From Episyrphus balteatus (lineage: Eukaryota > Arthropoda > Insecta > Diptera > Syrphidae), in assembly GCF_945859705.1 (NCBI RefSeq), contig NC_079134.1, positions 155,159,718-155,223,717 on the forward strand: a DNA stretch of 64,000 bases, written 5' to 3'. The position numbers and the translations under genes are program-made. The notes below the pieces were generated by a model. That model was not told the DNA's origin. It saw only the letters and a program-made list of their open reading frames with translations, and searched no databases. Positions 47,991-60,269 of this stretch are shown in pieces. Position 1 is the stretch's first letter, and the number at the start of each line of letters is the position of its first letter.

Positions 47991-49689
47991 ATGATATTCA
48001 TGAAATGACAACGTTCAACAATTTAAATAAGTATATTTTTTTTCTAGATAAAAAATACTATTTTGAAAAGTGTTTTCTATCGACTATTTAGATATAAACA
48101 ATATTTTTTAAAAACTCTATTTTAATAAAATAATCAAAATAAGACATTTTTGTATAAAATCCATGCTAGTATTTTAGTATTTTTTAACACAGAAAAGCTT
48201 AATTAAAAACAAATTCCTTAAAATAACAAGAAATTTCAAATGTTATCCACCCTAATGTTTGAATTTTAATTTTTTTTTTAATTAAATTAATAAGAGTTAT
48301 TTAAATAAAAATTCGAAAAAAAAGAAAACAAAAAACAATTTTTCTTGTTTTTTTTTTATTTTAATTTTTCATCAATTCTCAGATAAACATACAATAGCTG
48401 TCACAGCAACTAATTGTGACATGTTCTTAATTTTTATCGGCTTAAGGCCGTTTGAGCTCTTGAAAATAAAATTTAACTTAAAATTTAAAATCAAAAAAAT
48501 ATAAGCATTAATCATTAAAAAAACAAAATTTTAAACTATTTTTTTTTTTACAAACATTGTGAACTAAACGAACCAGCCTTCAACAAAATTTCAATGTCAA
48601 TGATCTCTCCGATAGTGTTAAATAATTTCTAATTATTTAACCTTCAACATCTTTTAAACCAAAAACAAATTAAACATGTCAAAATATTGACTTAAACAAA
48701 TATTTTACTGTCATTTTAAGGAATGACTTCAATTATTAGGAAAAACACACAATTTTAACTAATTGACAAAGTTGTAGGTTTAAAAACAAAACAAAAAAAA
48801 CACACACTTTAACATTCGTCAGTGACATATGTACCTAAAAATAAAAATTGTCCTCTTGACACAGATAAAAATAAATTGTCATTGTAAGATTTTGTTTATA
48901 TTTATATTTTTCTTTTAAATATTTTTTTATTTAAACATTAAAAGTTCTTATTTTTAAATTTACCTGCCTACAAATAAAAATATTTTCAAAATGACGACAG
49001 AGATAATCTTTTGTTCTTGGTCAACTTACGTAATGTTTTTTTTTTTTTGTATAATGAATTATTATTTTTGTGTGTCATCCAAGCAAAACAAGAAAATTTG
49101 TATACGTCATTAATGTTGAAAATAATAAAAGATGTGAATGAAAAGACCAGCTGCTCAAAAGAACAACATAAACTCTGGCACAGAAAATGCACGATGATGA
49201 CGATAATGAATAGCGACAACATGGGTGGATTTTGTGTTTATGTTAGAAGCAAGGTTAACTTTTAAGTAGTTTTTTAAAAGACATCACCTTACACAATATT
49301 CATATTATAGGTCTACTTAGAGTGATAAAAGTTGTTTTTCTTTTAAAGTTTCTATGAGGCAATCAAAAAGTGACAATAACATAGTTTTGTTTGATTTTAA
49401 AGGAAGGTCAGGAAGAATTCGGTCTAAAACCTATTTGAAAATATGCTATTAGGTACTTAAAAACAAAGTTTAAATAACTTTCTTCAACAAGTATTTGATT
49501 ATAAGCGAAGAAAAACATAAAAGACTTATCTTTTGTTCGAAATAAAAAAAAAAGTGTATGGCGTATACGTAACCTTTTCTTATGTTTTCTTTATTAATCG
49601 ATTATTCTATACAAATTTTATGAAAGCCAACAATTATTTTCTTTAATCTATTTAAAGCATATTTTAACTTAATATTTATTCAATTTCAG

Positions 49690-49791
49690 ATATGGTTCAC
49701 CACATCACAGTCGATCACAATCGGTTAAAACACCAGGCAGTAGAGCCTCGGGGAGGCCGAACCAATTATGCTTGCCTCAACAAAGATCTCG
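49690..49791 (+). CDS. Rgk: RGK gene, coding exon 6
   Basis: Acceptor TTCAATTTCAG, 102 nt, ending TCTCG|GTAAGT (phase 2). It encodes YGSPHHSRSQSVKTPGSRAS followed by GRPNQLCLPQQRS (residues about 924-958), a basic Ser-rich linker. It starts the cluster of four closely spaced exons (6-9) separated by introns of 147, 74 and 146 bp. Confidence 0.92.
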
Positions 49792-49938
49792 GTAAGTGTG
49801 TGTGTTTGGGTTTTTGAAGGATGTTGATTTTTGTGGTCTTATGCTTGAGTTGACTTTATGAGTTAAAGGATTAAATAAGATTTGATGTTTTAAAAAACAA
49901 AGTCAATTAAAATTGGGTTTTTCGGTTTTTGCTTTTAG

Positions 49939-50088
49939 TGTGGCATCAATGCCAAATACTGGCGTCGAGGAGGAGTATTATAGACTGAGACATTTTTCCA
50001 TAACTGGTAAAGGTGTCGTTAATCGTGGTGATTCGTTAAAAAGTCGTCGTAGTCGATCAAATAATAGTGTTGCCAGTTCAAATTCAAG
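49939..50088 (+). CDS. Rgk: RGK gene, coding exon 7 (RLRHFSITGKGVVNRGDS)
   Basis: Acceptor GCTTTTAG, 150 nt, ending TCAAG|GTAATG (phase 2). It encodes VASMPNTGVEEEYYRLRHFS, then ITGKGVVNRGDSLKSRRSRS (residues about 958-1008). The Arg/Ser-rich motif before the G domain corresponds in position to the phosphorylatable, 14-3-3-binding N-terminal extension of RGK proteins; that role here is inferred. Confidence 0.93.
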
Positions 50089-50162
50089 GTAATGACAATT
50101 CGAATTTAAAAAAAAAAAGGTTGATATACTCTTCTTTATTTTCTTTTTTGTTAATTTTTTAG

Positions 50163-50282
50163 TACTGAACATTTAACAGCAACACAAATTCCAGCACCAA
50201 GTTCAGCTCGCACTTCAGCTACCTGCAGTTTGGCTTCTAGTCGAGAAAGTAGCACATCAAATCCTGGAAGTGGACCATACAG
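50163..50282 (+). CDS. Rgk: RGK gene, coding exon 8
   Basis: Acceptor TTTTTTAG, 120 nt, ending TACAG|GTAAAT (phase 2). It encodes TEHLTATQIPAPSSARTSAT, then CSLASSRESSTSNPGSGPY (residues about 1008-1048). This is the last Ser/Thr-rich linker; the split Arg codon joins it to the first G-domain strand. Confidence 0.92.
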
Positions 50283-50428
50283 GTAAATATAAAAAAAAAA
50301 AAATTAAATTTTCAGGAAATTTTTAAGACATGTTAAGTTCAGGACATTTTTAAGAAATTAAATTCTTTTGAGCCAATTTATTTCTATTCTTAAAACCCAA
50401 ATAAATTGGTGTCATTTTTTTTTTTTAG

Positions 50429-50523
50429 AGTTCTCATGCTTGGTGGATCAGCTGTTGGCAAAAGTTCATTGGTGTCACAATTTATGACCTCCGAATATTT
50501 GCATGCCTACGACACAAGTATTG
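50429..50523 (+). CDS. Rgk: RGK gene, coding exon 9 (P-loop)
   Basis: A long T tract and TTTAG, then 95 nt ending AGTATTG|GTAAGT (phase 1). It encodes RVLMLGGSAVGKSSLVSQFM then TSEYLHAYDTSI: beta 1, the G1 P-loop G-x4-G-K-S (residues about 1053-1060), helix alpha 1 and the start of switch I. HAYDTSI aligns by position with the TYDRSI-type region of mammalian RGK proteins. The acceptor is the AG at 50427-50428; using the next AG would break the frame. Confidence 0.95.
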
Positions 50524-51240
50524 GTAAGTTTTATTTATTTAACTTAAAAGAAGTTTTCAAAGCTTTGCTTATTCTGTTTTTTTTTTTTTTTTTGATAATT
50601 TCAAAAATATAAACACATTAAGAAATATTGGAATTTTCAAAACTTCCTTATCCAAGATTTATGAGCTTTTTAATTTTAATAGGCTATTAATCAGATTTAT
50701 ATGCTACTTCTTACTCAACTATTAAAATTTTTGTATAGTCGTATTTCTAGACCTACTACAAACGAGAATTTTAAAATATTTAACTCTTACAAAAAAAAAA
50801 AAAAACGTTACGTCCAAAATTTTGAAAATTAATTTTAATCACTTACAGAATTATGACCCCAGCCCTTTTTAAAAAAAAGTTTCTGAGTTCTCTCTAATAG
50901 CAGCATTTTTATTTCCACAAAACCGACAAATTTGAGAGCAAAAAATGGTTTGAAAATTGTTGCGAACATTGATTTATATTAAGTTCCCGTTCCAAGCTCA
51001 AATTTGATTTCGTTTTCTTTAAAAGGCTCTAGATTTTTAGAGGCGAGAACTAAAACCTTTTATTAAAAAAAAAATTACTAAAACAATTTTTCATTTTCTG
51101 AAAGTTTTTAGTGGAATTTGTGTAAAAAGTCACTCGGAATTTTTAAGATCACAAAATGACAAAAATAAAAATTTAAATATACTCTTCTCAAGATGTATAG
51201 TAAGTTGTGTAGGGCTTGTTGAACATACATATGTATAATG

Positions 51241-52460
51241 TAGGGGAAGTAGTAGCAAGACCGCCCCTTTAGTGTTTAACCGTCTTAAAAACCAATAAAA
51301 AATCATCTTTTAATTAAAATAAAGTGTTTATTCATTAATTTTAATGTTTTTTGTAGGAAATCATTAAAAAAATAAAAAAAATATTGAACAAAACATAATA
51401 CGTTTTGAAAAAACGTCTAATAAAAAACCCCCTATCAACTTCTGTTGACAATAAAACCCTTTCTATCTTAAAATATGAAATCTTTTCTCAATAATCACAA
51501 ACGTATGCTATATTTTTATCGGTTCTCAACTTTTATTACATTAGTTAAGGTGGGAAAACCCTCTGGAATTTTTTTTTATTTTTGCATTATTAATTGTTTG
51601 CCTAAAAAAATCATTTATCAACCGAAGAAACTATTTTAGGGATCTTAGCCTTAAATAAAGCCCCAAAAGTCCCCAGATAGTCCTGAAACCCATGCGTTCG
51701 GAGCCTGCCACAGTACAAAAATTAAAACTTTAAACGAATTTTCCTCGAAACACGTTTTTTTTAATGAAGCTATCGACTTGAAATAAAGTGTAAATTACTA
51801 GTCAACTCATTGGTCATTGCATGAACCTAAAAGTTCAATATAATTTTCACAATAAATATTTTTTTTAACAATTTGTTTATAAAAAAACATTGTCTTTTTT
51901 CGTTTTTTTTGGTCTCTAATTTTTATTGTACACTTTTTTTTTGCTAAATTTAGGTTCATGCAATGCGTATAAATATATTTTAATGGAAAAAAATGTCTCT
52001 TTTGATTATAAATAATTACCTGGACTTGGGCATTGCACGGCGCAAACGCGAGGCATCAACTTTAAACGGCTGTAGAGCCGCCATTTTGTTTTTTTATTAC
52101 TTCAAAAAAATTGTGTAAGCACTTTATGATGTCAATAATATCATGTATTTTTCCAAATTTTAATTAATGCTTTCAGTTTTCCAATAAAAATTCTTGAAAA
52201 ACCCGTCGTCCAGAGGGATTTCCCCCCTTAACAAAAGAAAAAGTTAAAACTTTTAAATATTTCATTTAAAAAAGTATAAATTTATTTTTATACGAAACAT
52301 GACGATTTGATGAAAAATCACAAAATTTATTATAACTTATCGGGATTTCAACCAAAGATGCTCGACATAATCGATCTTACCAGTTAATTTTTGTTCATAC
52401 AACATAGTACAAAAACGATCCTGCGATCTCATAGGCGGTCTTGCCCCCACTTCCCTTATA
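51241..52460. mobile_element. 1.2-kb inverted-repeat element (GGGGAAGT...GCAAGACCGCC)
   Basis: Left end AGGGGAAGTAGTAGCAAGAC and right end with GGCGGTCTTGCCCCCACTTC are inverted complements with a few mismatches. An inner inverted pair also exists (CATTGCATGAACCTAAA near 51818 and its complement near 51950). TA may be the target duplication. No coding capacity. Confidence 0.6.
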
Positions 52461-55345
52461 TCTTGTAAAATGGCTTATTTTGTTTTTTTTTTTTTTGGAT
52501 TCCCCGATTAAGTGGCATTTTACAAAACGAAAATGTGGAAAAATTCGGAATTCTTGAGTTAATAAAGTCCAAATTTTCTACCTAGACTTCAGGTCTTCCC
52601 CATTGGAGAAAACGCCAGAGTATATTCTTCTTACTTCGTAAACAGTCTGACAAATCCTATAAAGCCATATTTTTTTTAGTGTAACATAGTGATATGCAAA
52701 AAAAAAGCCACTTTAAAATAAGTTGGTGTCCACTTTAAATCATAACTTCTTAAAACAAAAAAACTGTGATAAATTTAAAGTGAAATTTATTTCGTTTTAA
52801 TAAGAATTTTTGCTTAAGCAAATTCGACTAGAAATGAAAAAAATTTCTAAAAAATTCAATATGGGTACATATTAATTAAAGTTTTTGATAGTTATTATTT
52901 TTTTTTTTTTTTTTTTTGTGAAATGCATTTTGATTGGCAATTTTTTTTTAAATTTATATGTCTTCACATAAAAAAGAAAGATTTCCTCATTAAATTAAAG
53001 AAATTTATTCTTCTATATTAGAACATTCAAGAAAATAAGAAAATTTGTCCACTTAAGTAAGTTTTTTTAGCAAAAAAACATGGAGATATCCTTTTAATTT
53101 AATACAGATTCTTCTTGTTTTTATGATTTGTTTAAGGATGCTTCATAGAAAACTCCCTTTTTCCTACTAGAATAAATAAAATGATTTTTTTTTTTTGCTT
53201 TGATAAGAAGTATAATTTCCAAGACTTATTACTTCTAAGACACAAAACGCTAATTTAAGTTGTCTCTAAAAACTTGTGTTGTTTACACAACACACATAAG
53301 TAAAATATAAACTTAACATGGAAAGAGTTTTTCAAGACTTGAAACTTTTAACACTAAAATATGCAGTGGTACCATCAATTTCCATGAATCCATGTTATCT
53401 TCTCTTTTTTTTTTTTTGTTCTAAACGACGACAAAATGAAAGATAAAAATAATTTAGCCAAAGTGTTGGCAATTTTGTTGAGGACTTTAAAAACTTGAAT
53501 TTTATCCTTAGGGTATAGTAAAACTTGAAATAAATTTATTTTACGAACAAAAAAAAAAAAAAAAACAAAAACAATGTATTTTGTGTCACACTTAAGACAA
53601 TATCCTAAAATTTTTCATATCAGCAAAAATTCTGAGATAAAAAGGTAATAAATTTGCTATGGGAATTTTGTGTTTATGGAAAAGATGGTTATGAGAACAA
53701 AATATGCAACAAAAAATTCTTTACTCTTTCATTTATATTGGATGGTTTGGATGATGAGTTTCAAGACTCTTTAGACAACGTCATTGTTTAATAAAAACTA
53801 TTCTTAGATTTATTTTGAGCTATTTGCATTTTGCAGAGTGTTACAAAAAGTCAGTCCATTCTACTTTCCTATTTCAATGATGCAAGTTTAACATAAAAAC
53901 CAAACACTAGGAAAAAACATTTTTAAAGACAATATTCGTCACCCACATGTTAACATTCGTCGTGTTGAAAGAAAATACAGATGCTTACCCTAAAGTCGTA
54001 AAAATACGGCCTCAAAAGACTTTATTTACAGTTTGAAATCATGTCCAACTTATTTCATAGTGAGAGAGTGTTTTTGAAAAGGCCACAATTTCATGGACAC
54101 TTAAATTTTTCTGCGGGCCATACCTGTCCGTGTTATATTAATTTTTACGTTACTAGCTAAATAAAAAAACAAAACTTATCTCCAAGGATGAAAAAAACAG
54201 TCCTCTTGAAAAAAATATTCTGCCCTTAGCAACTCCATTCACTTCTTTAAAAATGATAAAATTCTATCCTTGGTCAAACTTAACCTTCAATTTTTTCCTT
54301 ACAAAAATTTTATATCTGGGGTTTCAAAAAGAGCCATATGTTGTTTGTCACCTGAAGTAATAAATCCATTTTTTTTTCTTGGTAAAGCCGTTAAAAGTAT
54401 GTTGTTAAATGTTGAAATAAATTTCAGGTTACGACTTACGAATAAAATGATATCTTTGTTTGTCAAAGCACACGGGCACAGTGTACCTATTCCATTTTCT
54501 CCGTCAAAAACGTAGACCTTTTCATATTTCAATGATTGTTGTAATTTGGATTTTGGAAGATGAATCACTTTGAAATGTGGTCCTTTTTTCAATTTTTTTT
54601 TTAAGTATCTTACGGATTGTTTTTCTTTGTGTGTGCAATTACAAAGAAGATTTATGATTGAACCTTTTTTCGAGAGTTTTGTAAACTTTTTTTTTTAATG
54701 TTTATTTTTTTTTTATTGTGAACAAATAAGGGTACTTGATTGAATGTGGGGTAATTTGGGTTAATTATTTGGATACAAAAGTTTTATATAACTTTTCATG
54801 TAGTTACAAACAACCCAAATTTTATTTAAATGGGAAAACTGCAAAACTCTTACAAAATTTTTAAAGAGGATAATGTTAAAACTTTTTGAAACACTCATAA
54901 CTTGTAGTAATTTATTCGGATCGAAAAATATTGCCTTGAGAATATTTAATTGCACTATAGGCCATAGGAATTATGCATCTTTTTCACTCTAAATATTATT
55001 TTAGAAATGTCTGATAAAAAAAAAATTATAAAAACAACAGAAATATTTGGATTTGGATTTGCTAGTTTCCTTATAGATAACCATTATTTTAGTAACAAAA
55101 CTAATTTTTCTTATTTTAAATAAAAAAAAAACTTTATTTTAAATAAAAATACTTTATTTTAAGTAAAATATTGTAAATAATTCAAATTATTTTTTAACTT
55201 CTTCTTTTCTCTTTTTTCTCTTTTAAATGTTTTTTTTTTATTACTATTATTTGCATTCATTTATCTTATTTACTTTATTTATTCATTTTAAAAAACTATT
55301 TATTTTCTTTCAAAAAAATGCGAATCGAAACAAAAAATTCCCTAG

Positions 55346-55387
55346 GCAACACAAATATCCAAATTCGTATTGAAAAACCGTCCGATG
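55346..55387 (+). CDS. Rgk: Candidate 42-nt cassette microexon in switch I
   Basis: Between CCTAG and GTAAAA lies a stop-free 42-nt segment with symmetric phase 1-1. Inserted between exons 9 and 10 it would add GNTNIQIRIEKPSD to give DTSI-GNTNIQIRIEKPSD-DDDSGEK, without changing the downstream frame. The segment is richer in G+C than the AT-rich DNA around it. The acceptor has a poor pyrimidine tract, typical of regulated microexons but also of chance. No transcript support is available. Confidence 0.35.
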
Positions 55388-55859
55388 GTAAAAATATATT
55401 CAAATTTTATTATTGTATTTAGTTTCACTTAAGTTTCTTTTTTAATAAGTAGGATGAACCAAAACAAAACCAACACAAAGTTGTCACTTTAAATTAAAAG
55501 TACAATAAATTATTATAGTTAAATTTGATTCATTACAAATCTGAAAATTACAATGCAAGTAGCTTTTTTTAATCCTTCCCATCACACTTCCTTCAAAAAT
55601 ATTTGGCACGTAAAACCGTCTAGTACCTCAGAAAGATTTGAAGCTTTTAAGCATTTTTGCTTGTTGTTTATTATTATCACATCCCAATTGGGCTTAAAAT
55701 AACTCCTAATGTCATTCATTTATCAATTTAGTAAAAACAAAAAACCAACTTAAACATTTTCAAAGTTATTTTGATGCTCGAAGAAACATTGAATCAGATT
55801 TTCAATTTTTATATATTTTTTTTTCTCCATATTGTATTTTGTTTTCTTTATTATACTTA

Positions 55860-56890
55860 TAGTGGAGTAACTAAAGCTAAAAAAATTCCAATATTAGGGA
55901 ATCCTTAGCTTAGATTTTGATGATCTGTTTTTTCAAACGTAGGTAATTAAAAATACTTTAATGTCTATAGATTAAAAATTGCCGGTGTTGCCGTTTTGAT
56001 TTTTTAAATTTTATTGAAGATTTTTGTGAACAAAAAAATTTTTTTTCAAAAATTTTGCTTAAATTTTATAAATTAATTGATGCCAACATATTGTCTAGGA
56101 AATTCAAGGAAAACAAATATATGGGGGTGAGGGACAATCTTCCATCGTTCAAGCGATAGATGCAATTTTCTTATAATTGACGTTTAACACAAAAAAAAAT
56201 ATTTGATCACAACGGCAACATCTACAATATATAAATGTACATTTTTAAAAAGCAAGAAGCTCAGACATATTTGTAAAATTAAAATTAAGTTAATTGAATG
56301 AAGGGCTTTTGAAAGAATGGTAATTGAACTCAGATTTTTGAAAAAAAAAAAAAATAATTGACAAAATTTTAACATGTCGTTCTTAAAACTTTTTCGTAAT
56401 ATAAAATGCATTTATTTTCAATTTTTTTTTGGCCACATTTTTTCCAAAATTTTCAAAAACTCTTGACTAAATTAAGTGCATTTAAATTTTACTGATAGAA
56501 ATGAGATTCTGGCTTTTTAAAAACGTGTCTGTCAATATTGTAGGTGTTGCCGTTGTGTTCAAAATATTTTTTTTTTGTGTTTGAAGTCAGTTTGTGAGAA
56601 GATTGAATTTATCGCTTAAACGATGAAAGATTGTCCCTTACTCCCATATATTTTTTTTCCTTAAATTATCTAGAGAATCTTTTGCTATCATTTGTTTTAT
56701 GTAAACAAAAAAAAAAGTTTTGTTCAAAAAAAATTTAATTTTAATTTTTAAAAACAATACGGCAACATCGGCAATTTTTAATCTATAGACTTTAAAGTAT
56801 TTTTAATTACCTATGTTTGAAAAAAAAAAATCGTCAAAAACAGAGCTGTTCGGCCGGGTTCCGTAATAATTTGCTTTAGTTACTCTACTA
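55860..56890. mobile_element. 1.0-kb inverted-repeat element (GTGGAGTAACTAAAGC ends)
   Basis: Ends TAGTGGAGTAACTAAAGC and GCTTTAGTTACTCTACTA, with one mismatch; TA duplication is possible. Arms match inward almost to the centre, e.g. AGATTAAAAATTGCCGGTGT near 55970 against its complement near 56770, and GGGACAATCTTCCATCG near 56130 against its complement near 56625. No coding capacity. Confidence 0.75.
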
Positions 56891-59767
56891 TTAACCCTGA
56901 TTTTCAATCGTCAGTTTGACTATCAGAAGAATAAATGTCAATATAAAAAAAACTTTTATTCCTAGGAATAGGCTCTAACTGAGGTTTATCTGACTATTGA
57001 ACAATTGGCCCCTAAAAAAAACATTTATGTTTTTAGAATTAAATTGTATTTATTAATATTGATTCAAATTTTAAGTGCATCGGAAAGCTGAGCATAAAAT
57101 AATATTTTGTTTTTATCGTAACGCTATAATATATGCATTTAAGACCAAGAGCCTTTTAAATGTAATTTCCATAAAAAAGTTAGAGAGATTATAATAAAAA
57201 AGGAAGAAGTTTTTGCTGATGCAGTTGAGAATAGGATTTATGACTTAATCGCCAAGCCCTTTTATCGGCTAAAACAATTTTTTTTAAATTTATTTTCTAT
57301 TATATGACCATTTTATAACTAACATTAAATCAAAAATATATTTTTTATTTATTTTTGAAACTGTAATCCTTTTAGCAATCACAAGAAAACATTACTTTAC
57401 AAACAATTTTATTGCAAAAAAATTGCGTTACAATTTGAAATATATTCCATTTAAATTTGTCTTCAAGTCAACACTGTACCTTTATTACCTTAATGTAAAA
57501 TTTGAGTAAGAAACAACCTATCTCTGCAGACTCCTTTGGTTTTTCATTTCCTTGGCGAATGAAATTTGTATGCCAATTTAATACATACAGTAAAATTGAA
57601 AAAAAAAAAAATGATTGCAAATAACAAATTTTGCATTAAAAATGACAATTTGAACTAACATTAGCTAGGTATTTGAATTATAATATGGAAGCTAATGTTA
57701 AGTCAAATAAACGCATTGATTTTTTAGTGCAATATCAAAAAATATTTTGACTTGCAATATAAATTTTTTTTATGCAAATAATAAAAATGCAACAGCATTT
57801 TTTCAATGCAAATTATTTAATGCAATTTTTTTTTTATTTGAAAGAAATGTTTATTTTTTTTTTATTTTTGATTTTGTAAATAAAAGCAAAAACATTAAAA
57901 AAAAATGATTTCTTATAATCCATTACACCGAAATACATTTTTCTTAAGAATTTTGGTTTTGTAAATTCGAATTCAAAAACATCGAACAAAACTAAACTAT
58001 TTTTTTTAGATTTAAAAATGAAAAAAAAAAAATTATATTTACCAGATTTTTGGACAGGTTTGTTAAATAAAAAGATATTCAGAATTTAATGTAGGTAAGA
58101 GAAAAGGACTGTTTTATGAGAAACTTTAAAAAAAAATTAAAATCAAGTACAGAATATCTTGTTCTAATGTGGTTTTTTACAGTGTCATTGAACCAATTCG
58201 AAAGAGCTAGAAGTAGTTTTTTTAGCAGTTGTTTTTTTATTGAATAGAACTAATATCACAAAAAAAGTTTGTCTACATTTGGACAGACTCACCTAGGATT
58301 ATGTGTTTTTGATGGCCTGAATCCAATCCAAATCAAAGATCCGTTTAACCCGTAAAGGTGCAGGTCCACCTTTTTGTACTTGCTCTTAAGGGCAAGTATT
58401 GGTTCGGTGTCAAAAAAAGATTCTAGGTTTTAATCAAAACCAATATTACGATAATGGAGAAGTCCGAAAAAGTCGGTCTCGGAATTCTGTCCGTCCGTCT
58501 TTGAGTCTGTATGTCGGTATGGAAATTTTAAAATCATTTTTTTCTAAGGAAGTGTTATCATGTAATATAAAGGCACTATTATTGATTAAATATTTTATTA
58601 AATTCGTATGTGCGTTCATCAAATCCTCTCACCGTTTTTGGTGACATTCTTGTTAGATATATTATATACCTAAATATATCTATAAATAATAAGCTTTTAA
58701 CAACCGTGTCGTCTCCTTGAAACCGTTGCGCTGTTATGATAATAATTCCATTAAGGTTCATCTACCGTAAGAAATTTAATACCAAAAAAAATCTCATTCT
58801 TCTTTCCATCCACACAAATTCAGTATAATGACTTTTTCGTATATAGAACAACAAAGACATATTTCCAACAGCTTCCTGTGTGATGGCTCCTATCAACCAC
58901 AACTAAAAACCACCCTAAAATAAGAAAAGATTTTTCGATCTACAAGAAATATAGGAGAAACTCCAATCTACTTTTAATAGGACATTATCTCTTTCCATCC
59001 TCTTTTTGCATTTAAGATTATTTTTTTTATATTTTTTTTTGTCTGTACTCCAACATGTGCTTGTTTTAATTTTATTCCAAAAAAAAAAAAGCAACAACTT
59101 TATCAGCACCTTCAGCTACACACCTTTTTTCTCAACAACACTCTTAAAAAAAAAAAAAAAAGACAAGACCAAAATGTCTCAATCTAGCCTTCGTAATATG
59201 TAAAACATTTACTTTAAGCACGTTCCAAGCCGTTTGTTCCAATATTTGTTATCATCCTTTTTTCTCAAGATCGAGTCCTTTTTTGTTTTTTTATTCTTGG
59301 TTGTTTTGTATCTTCTTTACTTTTTTTTACTACACTATCTTCTGCTCGATTGCATTATATTGTTAACGTTGGTCCTTTGTCTTCTTTCCTCTCTCTCTTT
59401 TATTCAACTCTTTCTAAAAAAAAAGAACACACACCTTTTGCTCACAAAATGCAGAGATAGTGGGATATCCTTTTTGTATGCAAATTTTATTCTTATGTTA
59501 AATTTTAGTTTTTTTTTTTTGTTGTATTTTTAAGTTTTCTTTTCTTGTCGGTTAAACTAAATCTGTATAAGAATATTTTTTAAAATGTTAAAAAATAAAA
59601 TTCTTTGTTAAGCATAAAATGCATAAAATATATTATATTAAAAACACAAAAGCACAATTTTTCTTTTTTAAATTTTTTATTATTTTTTATATACAAAAAA
59701 AAAACAAGAAAAATCTTTTGAATAATATCCTTTTATGAAACATTTCAATCAATTTCCTTTGTTGTAG

Positions 59768-59859
59768 ATGATGATTCTGGTGAAAAATCTGTTTCAGTTC
59801 TTTTAAGCGGAGAAGAGTCAGAACTGATTTTCATTGACCATCCTTACACAGATATGACG
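59768..59859 (+). CDS. Rgk: RGK gene, coding exon 10 (switch I/G3 region)
   Basis: Acceptor TTTGTTGTAG, 92 nt, ending ATGACG|GTAAGT in phase 0; the first two bases complete an Asp codon. It encodes DDDSGEKSVSVLLSGEESEL then IFIDHPYTDMT (residues 1080-1110). The G3 position reads IDHPYTDM instead of DTAGxE, so the catalytic Gln of Ras is absent, as is typical of RGK proteins. Intron 10 is 217 bp (59860-60076). Confidence 0.95.
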
Positions 59860-60076
59860 GTAAGTTTTTTTTTTTTTATTTTTATTGATTTATTCTTGGT
59901 TATATGCATCAGGTGGACGTATACAGTGGCGTAACAATTCCATCCTACTACGCCACTGTTCATTCTTTTCAACCCATATATAACTTATTTATAATAAATT
60001 TGAATATTAAACTGTGTCCTTTGGTCTCATAAATTCCTTATTTTTTTTTATTTTTTTGAATATTTCCTTACTAAAG

Positions 60077-60269
60077 CCGGATGACTGTTTGACCAGCTAT
60101 GATCCACATGGTTATTGTGTTATTTATTCATCAGCTGACCGTAGCAGTTTCACTATTGCCGAAAGGGTTTTGCAAGTATTATGGACAAATGAAAACATTG
60201 CACAAAAGGCTGTTATTTTAGTTGGCAACAAAGCCGATTTGGCCAGAAGCAGACATATTACATCTGAAG
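60077..60269 (+). CDS. Rgk: RGK gene, coding exon 11 (G4 NKAD)
   Basis: Acceptor TACTAAAG, 193 nt, ending TCTGAAG|GTAAGC (phase 1). It encodes PDDCLTSYDPHGYCVIYSSA, then DRSSFTIAERVLQVLW and AVILVGNKADLARSRHITSE (residues 1111-1174). YCVIYSSADRSSF is the beta-4 strand with the typical RGK/Ras S.ADR.SF motif, and NKAD is G4 for guanine specificity. The next exon, expected to carry G5, would begin with two bases completing a Gly codon and is not found before 64000. Confidence 0.95.

Larger units (their letters stand above)
30021..49689 (+). other. Intron 5 (19.7 kb)
   Basis: GT-AG intron and the main transposon store of the window. In order it holds a 1.3-kb inverted-repeat element (31156-32473), a partial CACTGGTCAA copy (about 33280-33890), a 4.1-kb inverted-repeat element with a gene fragment and a nested insertion (33986-38042), a hAT-like element (38747-39248), a full CACTGGTCAACAA copy (39429-40378), a 2.0-kb element with two nested inverted repeats (41799-43818), palindromic debris (46704-46875), and a tandem duplication with a 139-bp MITE (47120-47990). 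From 30021 to 31150, 40380 to 41790, 43820 to 46700 and 48000 to 49689 nothing beyond AT-rich sequence is supported. Confidence 0.65.
50524..59767 (+). other. Intron 9 (9.2 kb), splits the G domain in switch I
   Basis: GT-AG intron between P-loop and switch I/G3 exons. It contains a 1.2-kb inverted-repeat element (about 51241-52460), a candidate cassette microexon (55346-55387) and a 1.0-kb inverted-repeat element (55860-56890). The ranges 52460-55340 and 56900-59767 are AT-rich with runs of A or T up to about 17; around 58290-58530 is a G+C-richer patch (GTCCGAAAAAGTCGGTCTCG) that looks like another repeat fragment. Confidence 0.65.
1687..60269 (+). other. Rgk: RGK-family GTPase gene (whole unit, 3' end outside window)
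   Basis: Eleven exons join in phase into one open frame of 3523 nt. RGK proteins are plasma-membrane-associated Ras relatives that bind and inhibit voltage-gated calcium channels; insects have several (Rgk1-3 in Drosophila), and I cannot tell which paralogue this is. The visible G-domain has G1 (residues about 1053-1060), a G3 region without the DxxG of Ras (about 1102-1107) and G4 NKAD (about 1161-1164). G5 and the C-terminal tail are missing because the window ends in the next intron. The roughly 1050 residues before the G domain are low-complexity, far longer than in mammalian RGK proteins. The gene spans at least 58.6 kb. The family call is firm; the paralogue and the true N-terminus are open. 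Confidence 0.9.

Noticed and set aside
59006..59533. Frames of 65 and 99 codons rich in Phe and Leu
   Set aside because: T-rich intron sequence just upstream of exon 10; composition only.
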